Source of the DNA: Longimicrobium sp.
GTDB lineage: Bacteria > Gemmatimonadota > Gemmatimonadetes > Longimicrobiales > Longimicrobiaceae
Direction: 5' to 3'
Assembly (NCBI RefSeq): GCF_036388275.1
Contig: NZ_DASVSF010000113.1
Span: 124,001 to 188,000, forward strand
Length of the DNA stretch: 64,000 nucleotides
Part shown: positions 59,325-64,000 of the stretch, piece after piece
Numbering within the stretch: the stretch's first letter is position 1
Layout of the letters: each line of letters begins with the position of its first letter
Translations under genes and position numbers: made by a program
The notes under the pieces: model-generated
Seen by the model: the letters and a program-made list of their open reading frames with translations, nothing else
Database searches by the model: none
Told to the model about the DNA's origin: nothing

Positions 59325-59558
59325 CTAACTGCCCAGTTCTGTGTACGACTTCGCTAGAAGAACTGGACGAAAGATGATGAATAGTGAGGATACGCCTACC
59401 AGCGTGACTGCGGCCCATGCCAGTTCGGAATGACCAGTTCCGACGCCTGCCGTTGCGAGCGGTGCACAAAACATGATCAGACGCCCGTGGGCAACTGCCA
59501 CCAACTGAAGAGGTGTCGTTATCCCCCTCCGTGACATTGGCGAACTCTTGGTGCTCAT
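59325..59558 (-). CDS. Small two-helix membrane protein next to a Cys-rich peptide gene
   Basis: 77-aa protein starting MSTKSSPMSRRGITTPLQLV with two hydrophobic helices (about residues 16-38 and 48-70, the second containing FIIFRPVLLAKSY). Start: ATG at 59558 has AGGAGGG six bases upstream, one of the best ribosome sites in the region. Nothing identifies a family. It follows the Cys-rich peptide frame on the same strand by 58 bases, a layout seen for bacteriocin immunity or transport helpers, but that is only an analogy. Confidence 0.6.
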   Translation of the reverse strand: MSTKSSPMSRRGITTPLQLVAVAHGRLIMFCAPLATAGVGTGHSELAWAAVTLVGVSSLFIIFRPVLLAKSYTELGS

Positions 59559-59616
59559 CTCGACCCTCCTCTTGTCCCCGGCTTAGCGCGGAAGTAGTGC
59601 AGCAGAGTCGGTCGAA

Positions 59617-59847
59617 TCAGCACCCGCCGCCGCACCACTGGTCACCATCGATGTTCCGCCACAGAGGGCGCCACAGAGGCTTACATTCGGGGATGTTGAA
59701 GTACTGGGCCAGCAGCATCCCGTCCGCACATCCAGAAGATCCACAAAGGAGAGGCACTCCGCCGCGTCGCGATATGTAGGCAAAGCGCCGCGAGATCTTG
59801 GGCCCTGCATGATGCGTGTTCCATCTCCATCTTCCGATCCTCATCAT
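59617..59847 (-). CDS. Possible Cys-rich small peptide (RiPP- or bacteriocin-like), uncertain frame
   Basis: 76-aa frame beginning MMRIGRWRWNTHHAGPKISR, with a basic N-terminal half ending in RRGG and a C-terminal half holding five Cys (35, 40, 55, 72, 76) and ending QWCGGGC. A double-Gly before a Cys-rich core resembles leader/core organisation. Third-position GC is higher in this frame than in the two alternatives, one of which (59583-59810) is also open. The Shine-Dalgarno is weak. Coding is therefore a guess supported by position upstream of a well-started membrane-protein gene, between two uvrA2 fragments. Confidence 0.4.
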   Translation of the reverse strand: MMRIGRWRWNTHHAGPKISRRFAYISRRGGVPLLCGSSGCADGMLLAQYFNIPECKPLWRPLWRNIDGDQWCGGGC

Positions 59848-59887
59848 CCCCGCTGTCCAAGTACACACCTTCGGGTAGGCGGGGCGG

Positions 59888-60222
59888 ATGAGGGCAGGAA
59901 ACAGCGGCGAGACGCCGGGCGTTGAGGCCGCGCGGCAGCACGAGTTCGTGCGGGTGCGGGGAGCGCGGGAGCACAACCTCAAGAACGTGGACGTCGACAT
60001 CCCGCGCGACGCGCTGGTGGTGTTCACCGGCGTGTCGGGGTCGGGCAAGTCGTTGCTCGCGTTCGGCACGCTGTACGCCGAGGCGCAGCGGCGCTACCTG
60101 GAGTCGGTGGCGCCGTACGCGCGGCGGCTGTTCCACCAGATGGCATCCCCGAGGTCGACGAGATCGACGGCATTCCGCCTGCCGTGGCCCTGCAGCAGCG
60201 GGGTACGCCCACCATGCACTTA
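59888..60222 (+). pseudogene. Fragment 2 of the 5' end of the uvrA2-like gene
   Basis: A longer copy than fragment 1: MRAGNSGETPGVEAARQHEF, EHNLKNVDVDIPRDALVVFT, the Walker-A GVSGSGKS, LYAEAQRRYLESVAPYARRL, FHQM. The frame shifts after FHQM (ATGGCATCCCCGAGGTCG lacks a base), and similarity ends near 60222 at the position equivalent to about 62955 in the intact gene. The start context is preserved, so a truncated peptide might still be translated. Confidence 0.9.
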
Positions 60223-60233
60223 CCGCAGGGATC

Positions 60234-60325
60234 GGAACAGCCATGTGCGGCAAACGATGGCGTGTCCCCGGCCGTGCTCAAGGGTCGTTCGTCCGACCGG
60301 CCGCCCGCGTGCTCGGACAGGCCAA
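60234..60325 (+). repeat. About 90-base dispersed repeat, copy 2
   Basis: Homologous to 48143-48230, the sequence upstream of the S41 peptidase operon. It begins right where uvrA2 fragment 2 ends, so it marks the left join of the third island's main cargo. Confidence 0.7.
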
Positions 60326-60389
60326 ATGTATTTTGATGCCGGCCGCGTCGCCGCTATGGTGCAGGGACGGAGAGGAAATAGTAACTTGT

Positions 60390-60450
60390 TCATGGGTTAC
60401 GTCTCGGGCGATAGCCTTGGGCCAGCACATCGGTGCACGCTCGCCGCGGA
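60390..60450 (-). pseudogene. Fragment of the 3' end of gene A
   Basis: Shares TCATG.GT.ACGTCTCGG, AGC.TTGGGCCAGCAC and CTCG.CCGCGG with 61877-61930, the C-terminal codons of gene A3. Cargo (the pentapeptide gene) lies between this fragment and the intact A3. Confidence 0.75.
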
Positions 60451-60606
60451 CGGGCTAGTCGCATTCAATTGGCGGAAGGGCTGGAGCACCGCTCCCGGGG
60501 GTTGCATCGGCAGGCAAGCCATCTTCTCCAAGCAACTGGCAAGCCGTCGTCGGAGGGGAGGTGAACCGCAGTTCTGAAGAGCCTTTCCCTCCTCTACAGG
60601 GCCTAT

Positions 60607-61830
60607 ATGAAACAAAATACTCGCGATACGTCCAACCTTGAAGGTCAATCGCAGGAAGCCCTGCGCAACGAGATCCACCGCCTGCAAGCCGCTTTGCAGA
60701 AACTGGAACACGAAGCGCAGCTACGTGCAAGACGCAGGAGCCGAATCGGTTTCTTCGTGTCTACGGTTGGCCTCAGAACCTTTGCTGGATCGCAGCTCTT
60801 TCGGAAAACGGTTGACCTGTGGAACGCATGGAGCACTTGGGTTCGTTCCGGCGAGGGGTTACCATGGCCCGAGTCGCCAACGCGCGACTTCGCCGCCGCA
60901 CTGGTAGCTCGGTTCACTAGGGTTGGACTGACCTTTGTTATTCTCGCTTCCTTACCACTCATTATTACGGTTCTACAGCTTATCGCTCTAACGCGACAGA
61001 CTGAATTGATAAATCGGCAAACGGAACTCGCCGAATCAGCACGGCGTTCCGCCCTGATCTTCGAGCAAACTGCGATTTTGGATAAGATAGACGAGGAAAT
61101 GGGTGCGCTGACTGTCGCGGAGGCTGACTCAGGTAAGCCGCGTCTCCCATTAAGGCTAGAGGGTCGTATCATTGCCCTGAGTAGGTCACTACGACCGTAT
61201 CGCTACCTAGACGGGGATAACCTTACCCCCATGGCCCTTAGCCCAGAACGGGGCCAACTCCTCACGGCATTGATGAACTCCCAAATTGACATGTCTCGCA
61301 TACTCACTCAAGCCAATTTCCAATATTCTGATTTGCCCGGAATACGCTTCCGTGATTTTGATCTTGGTCAAGAGAGGATGGTTGTCTCGCAGGTCACGAT
61401 TATCGGTGATACTATAATCCTAAGACCGGATGAAATATCACTCGCCGGGTCAAACTTCCGATCGTCCCTCCTTGAAGATGGATCGTTTAAACTAGTACGG
61501 CTTGAAAAGGCGGATTTTCGCTATGCCGATCTGAGCAGCGTAGATTTTGAGGAGGCAAAACTGATAGGGGCCGATTTTTCATACGCGACCTTGACAGGAG
61601 TTGATTTCACAGACGCTAATTTACAACATGTTGTGTTTGAGGGCGCAAAAATGATCAACACTACAATCAACTTGGGTCGCCATAACGAAGTTCGGACTTT
61701 AGGAGCAAGGCTCTGTCGAGCAAGCAGCATTGAGGGTTCTCTAATTTCAGCGGCTCTCCTAACCGAGATGGCAACCGACAGCGATTGTGCACAGAAGTTA
61801 CGTCATAACGTTACTCAGACCGAGCCGTAG
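60607..61830 (+). CDS. Membrane-anchored pentapeptide-repeat protein
   Basis: 407-aa protein: N-terminal coiled coil (LEGQSQEALRNEIHRLQAAL, QKLEHEAQLRARRR), a membrane helix near residues 103-123 (GLTFVILASLPLIITVLQLI), a soluble middle, and C-terminal pentapeptide repeats (residues about 280-360: LAGSNFRSSLLEDGSFKLVR, LEKADFRYADLSSVDFEEAK, LIGADFSYATLTGVDFTDAN). The repeat block is about 15-18 units, enough for a short right-handed beta-helix. GC content is far below that of the flanking genes. Start: ATG at 60607, preceded by a weak AGGG. Function unknown; tail-to-tail with gene A3. Confidence 0.8.
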   Translation: MKQNTRDTSNLEGQSQEALRNEIHRLQAALQKLEHEAQLRARRRSRIGFFVSTVGLRTFAGSQLFRKTVDLWNAWSTWVRSGEGLPWPESPTRDFAAALVARFTRVGLTFVILASLPLIITVLQLIALTRQTELINRQTELAESARRSALIFEQTAILDKIDEEMGALTVAEADSGKPRLPLRLEGRIIALSRSLRPYRYLDGDNLTPMALSPERGQLLTALMNSQIDMSRILTQANFQYSDLPGIRFRDFDLGQERMVVSQVTIIGDTIILRPDEISLAGSNFRSSLLEDGSFKLVRLEKADFRYADLSSVDFEEAKLIGADFSYATLTGVDFTDANLQHVVFEGAKMINTTINLGRHNEVRTLGARLCRASSIEGSLISAALLTEMATDSDCAQKLRHNVTQTEP

Positions 61831-61840
61831 CTACCGCGCG

Positions 61841-62125
61841 CTACGAGCTTTGTGAGATCGCGTTGTGGAGGCTCTCATGCGTCACGTCTCGGCCGGAAGC
61901 TTGGGCCAGCACCTCGTCGGTCCACTCGCCCGCGGCCTCCTGCGCGTTGCGTAGATCCTCACCGAACTCCAGCACGGCCTCGGCAACCAGCAGGTCCATT
62001 GACATCTCGCACTCGGAGACGTAGCGGGAGAGCTTGATTGAGGAGTACGCGACGGCCTCCAGAGCACCGAAGCGATCAACCAGCATCTCCAGCCAGCGCG
62101 CGGGTGAGGCTCCATCCATCTTCAT
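61841..62125 (-). CDS. Gene A of the A/B module, copy 3 (full-length form)
   Basis: 94-aa protein: WLEMLVDRFGALEAVAYSSI, KLSRYVSECEMSMDLLVAEA, VLEFGEDLRNAQEAAGEWTD, EVLAQASGRDVTHESLHNAI. The extra C-terminal 30 residues are shared in part with copy 1 (AATADTVLAENNASLTNARV) and with the fragment at 60390, so this is probably the ancestral length. Predicted helical and acidic; no known motif. Ends 10 bases from the pentapeptide gene stop, tail-to-tail. Start context GAGGAGGATGCG ATG is the same as in the other copies. Confidence 0.78.
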   Translation of the reverse strand: MKMDGASPARWLEMLVDRFGALEAVAYSSIKLSRYVSECEMSMDLLVAEAVLEFGEDLRNAQEAAGEWTDEVLAQASGRDVTHESLHNAISQSS

Positions 62126-62326
62126 CGCATCCTCCTCGTTGCTTGCGCCTCCGGCGGAGGATGCCTATCGTGTAGACATCCTGATCTGCCATCCGGCAGA
62201 TTGGGAGATAGAGGGCAGTCGCGAACTCTTGGCGGGGTGAGCGACTGCCCTTCCTTGTCTCTGTATGGTAATCCGCCTACTTGATTTTGTCAACGGATTC
62301 CCGTACCGCTCGTCGGAGGCTGGAGC
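62126..62326. promoter_or_regulatory. Divergent A/B control region, copy 3
   Basis: Near-identical to copy 1: palindrome CCTCCGGCGGAGG at 62148-62160, GTGTAGACATCC, then the 11-bp inverted repeat AGGGCAGTCGC / GCGACTGCCCT (62212-62222 and 62241-62251) and the B-proximal CTTGTCTCTGTATGGTAATC word. Such conservation in a non-coding stretch equals or exceeds that of the genes around it. Confidence 0.75.
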
Positions 62327-62569
62327 GTGAGTGAATCGGAGAAGCTGCAACGGTTAGTACAGGAGATCATCCGGGAGAGTGAGCTGCCCCGCACCCTTCT
62401 CGCGAAGGATGCGGAGATTAGCCGTGCTGCAATCGAAGCGTGGCTATCCGGTAATCGGAATCCGACGTCACAGAGCGCGGAACAGCTAGCTGCTGGGCTG
62501 GAGCGGCGTGCGACGCGGCTCCAATACTTGGCGTTCCGGCTCCGCAACGGACTGGAGCAGGATGGCTAA
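62327..62569 (+). CDS. Gene B of the A/B module, copy 3: small XRE-like HTH protein
   Basis: 80-aa HTH protein almost identical to copy 1: RESELPRTLLAKDAEISRAA, IEAWLSGNRNPTSQSAEQLA, then ERRATRLQYLAFRLRNGLEQ. Start: GTG at 62327 after GGAGGCTGGAGC. It is followed by an overlapping frame (ATG at 62562) whose stop overlaps the start of the intact uvrA2-like gene, so B3, that frame and uvrA2 form a chain of overlapping starts and stops. Confidence 0.8.
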   Translation: MSESEKLQRLVQEIIRESELPRTLLAKDAEISRAAIEAWLSGNRNPTSQSAEQLAAGLERRATRLQYLAFRLRNGLEQDG

Positions 62570-62645
62570 ATCCGTATACGATCTTGTCTACCACGCTTCG
62601 GAAAATTTGCATCATCAGAAACACCACGGGCGGCTGAAGGCATGA
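62562..62645 (+). pseudogene. Remnant of third gene (C) joining B3 to the uvrA2-like gene
   Basis: A 27-codon frame MAKSVYDLVYHASENLHHQK ... overlaps B3 by eight bases and ends at a TGA that overlaps the ATG of the uvrA2-like gene (ATGA). Its first 12 codons resemble the remnant after B1, its later codons do not. It may be the truncated 5' end of a lost gene, or it may now serve as a short coupling frame. Confidence 0.4.
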
Positions 62646-64000
62646 AGGCACGGAACAGCGGCGGGACGGGTGGCGCACATAAGTTCGTGCGGGTGCGGGG
62701 GGCGCGGGAGCACAACCTCAAGAACGTGAACGTCGACATTCCCCGCGACGCGCTGGTGGTGTTCACCGGGGTCTCAGGATCGGGCAAGTCGTCGCTCGCG
62801 TTCGGCACGCTGTACGCCGAGGCGCAGCGGCGATACCTGGAGTCGGTGGCGCCGTACGCGCGGCGGCTGTTCCACCAGATGGGCATCCCCGACGTCGACG
62901 AGATCGACGGCATTCCGCCCGCCGTGGCCCTGCAGCAGCAGCGCGGCACGCCCACCACGCGCTCGTCCGTCGGCAGCGTGACCACGCTCAGCAACCTGCT
63001 GCGGATGCTGTACTCGCGCGCCGGCGACTACCCGCCCGGCCAGCCCATCATCTACGCCGAGGCCTTCTCCCCCAACACCCCCGAGGGCGCCTGCCCCCAG
63101 TGCCACGGGCACGGCCGCATCTACACGGTCACCGAGCAGTCCATGGTGCCCGACCCGTCGCTCACCATCCGCGAGCGCGCCGTCGCCGCGTGGCCGCAGG
63201 CGTGGGGCGGGCAGAACCAGCGCGACATCCTGGTCACCCTTAGCTACGACGTGGACCGTCCCTGGCGCGACCTGCCGCAGGACATCCGCGACTGGATCCT
63301 CTTCACCGACGAGCAGCCCGTCGTCCCCGTCTACCCCGGCTATACGCCGGAGGAGACGCGAAAGGCGCTCAAGCGCAAGGAGGAGCCCAACTACATGGGC
63401 ACCTTCAGCAGCGCGCGCCGGCACGTGCTGCACACCTTCGCCAACACGCAGAGCGCGTCCATGCGGCGGCGGGTGATGCAGTACATGCTCAGCACCGACT
63501 GCCCCGCGTGCGGCGGCAAACGGCTGAACCCGGCGTCGCTGGCGGTGACGTTCGCGGGGATGGACATCACCGAGCTAGGCCGCCTGCCGCTGGCGCGCCT
63601 GGCCGCGCTCGTCCGCCCGTACGCGCAAGGAACGGCGGGGGGAGCGGAGGATGTGGATCACCCGGAACGGGCGCTCGTGGCGCACCGCATCGCCCAGGAC
63701 CTGGCGGCGCGGCTGGAGGTGCTGCTGGACCTGGGACTGGGATACCTGTCCATCGAGCGCAGCACGCCCACGCTCTCCCCTGGCGAGCTGCAGCGGCTGC
63801 GGCTCGCCACGCAGGTGCGATCCAACCTGTTCGGCGTGGTCTACGTGCTCGACGAGCCCTCCGCCGGCCTGCATCCGGCGGACACCGAGGCGCTGCTCCG
63901 CGCGCTGGACGGGCTGCTGGCCGCGGGCAACTCGCTCTTCGTGGTGGAGCACGAGATGGATGTCATCCGCCACGCCGACTGGATCGTGGACGTGGGCCCC
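62642..64000 (+). CDS. UvrA2-like excinuclease/ABC ATPase, 3' end outside window
   Basis: The first 453 codons of a UvrA-type ATPase. Seen: FVRVRGAREHNLKNVNVDIP, Walker A GVSGSGKSSLAFG near residue 41, LYAEAQRRYLESVAPYARRL, a zinc-type CPQCHGHGRIY near 146, a second CPACGGKR, the ABC signature LSPGELQRLRLATQ and Walker B VVYVLDEPSAGLHP. The region between Walker A and the first Cys pair lacks the UvrB-binding domain of UvrA1, as in UvrA2/DrrC-type proteins for drug or DNA-lesion handling. Start: ATG at 62642, overlapping the previous stop. Its 5' end recurs at 59017 and 59888. The gene continues past 64000. Confidence 0.93.
   Translation, partial: MKARNSGGTGGAHKFVRVRGAREHNLKNVNVDIPRDALVVFTGVSGSGKSSLAFGTLYAEAQRRYLESVAPYARRLFHQMGIPDVDEIDGIPPAVALQQQRGTPTTRSSVGSVTTLSNLLRMLYSRAGDYPPGQPIIYAEAFSPNTPEGACPQCHGHGRIYTVTEQSMVPDPSLTIRERAVAAWPQAWGGQNQRDILVTLSYDVDRPWRDLPQDIRDWILFTDEQPVVPVYPGYTPEETRKALKRKEEPNYMGTFSSARRHVLHTFANTQSASMRRRVMQYMLSTDCPACGGKRLNPASLAVTFAGMDITELGRLPLARLAALVRPYAQGTAGGAEDVDHPERALVAHRIAQDLAARLEVLLDLGLGYLSIERSTPTLSPGELQRLRLATQVRSNLFGVVYVLDEPSAGLHPADTEALLRALDGLLAAGNSLFVVEHEMDVIRHADWIVDVGP

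Noticed and set aside
59017..60222. uvrA2 fragments as assembly or sequencing errors
   Set aside because: The fragments differ from the intact gene at many scattered positions and have unrelated sequence on both sides, so they are real diverged copies.
1..64000. tRNA or rRNA genes as integration targets
   Set aside because: No tRNA-like cloverleaf or rRNA sequence was recognised on either strand by eye; a tRNAscan run would be decisive.

Overview
The window is about 64 kb of high-GC bacterial DNA. Almost every ordinary gene has a strong G/C preference at third codon positions. Many secreted or lipoprotein products, LytTR-type two-component genes, UvrA2-type ATPase homology, interspersed hairpin repeats and an orphan lanthipeptide-like precursor with an MKKKLRL leader together suggest a Gemmatimonadota bacterium of the Longimicrobium type. 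That assignment is an inference from style, because no rRNA or marker gene is present.

Layout. 0-3 kb: a bacilliredoxin cut by the window edge, a hairpin-repeat array and an acyl-CoA synthetase. 3.1-5.0 kb: a lower-GC two-gene island (Nudix hydrolase plus an unknown 424-aa protein). 5.3-14.3 kb: E1-alpha dehydrogenase, HIT protein, HicAB toxin-antitoxin, GMC oxidoreductase, a glycine-rich protein, L,D-transpeptidase, a beta-barrel protein and a double-cupredoxin lipoprotein. 14.6-17.4 kb: a translationally coupled operon for split LigD (polymerase and ligase) with an unknown third member. 17.5-29.5 kb: HigBA with a clear operator, an M1 aminopeptidase, a small VTT-like membrane protein, DUF433, a lipoprotein amidase, a quinone reductase, a LiaF-like protein, a diguanylate cyclase and a large membrane protein. 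29.7-32.6 kb: a FAD/Fe-S D-lactate-dehydrogenase-like enzyme. 36.2-48.1 kb: a selenium-binding-protein homologue, amidohydrolase, beta-propeller and PEGA proteins, and a LytS/LytTR-type pair with an S41 peptidase. 52.6-59.0 kb: two serine hydrolases, SelO, a lanthipeptide-like precursor and a PAS histidine kinase. The window ends inside a UvrA2-like gene.

The unusual part is three accessory islands (32.6-36.2, 48.7-52.5 and 59.0-62.6 kb). Each holds lower-GC cargo: a DUF4062 protein, a PD-(D/E)XK-like protein with a partner, a cytosolic 5'-nucleotidase, two membrane-anchored helical proteins, a pentapeptide-repeat membrane protein, and a Cys-rich peptide with a two-helix membrane protein. The cargo is separated by partial, decayed copies of the ends of resident genes: the 3' end of the FAD/Fe-S gene (three extra copies) and the 5' end of the uvrA2 gene (two extra copies). 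Pieces of a LytTR gene lie at 36.1 and 40.6 kb.

A small divergent two-gene module, called A/B here, occurs three times intact and twice as fragments. Gene A always points tail-to-tail at the cargo. Gene B is a small HTH protein. Between them lies a conserved control region with a perfect or near-perfect 11-12 bp inverted repeat. No transposase, integrase or phage gene is visible. I read this as repeated accretion of variable cargo at fixed spots, with A/B as the constant part. The mechanism and the function of A/B are unknown.
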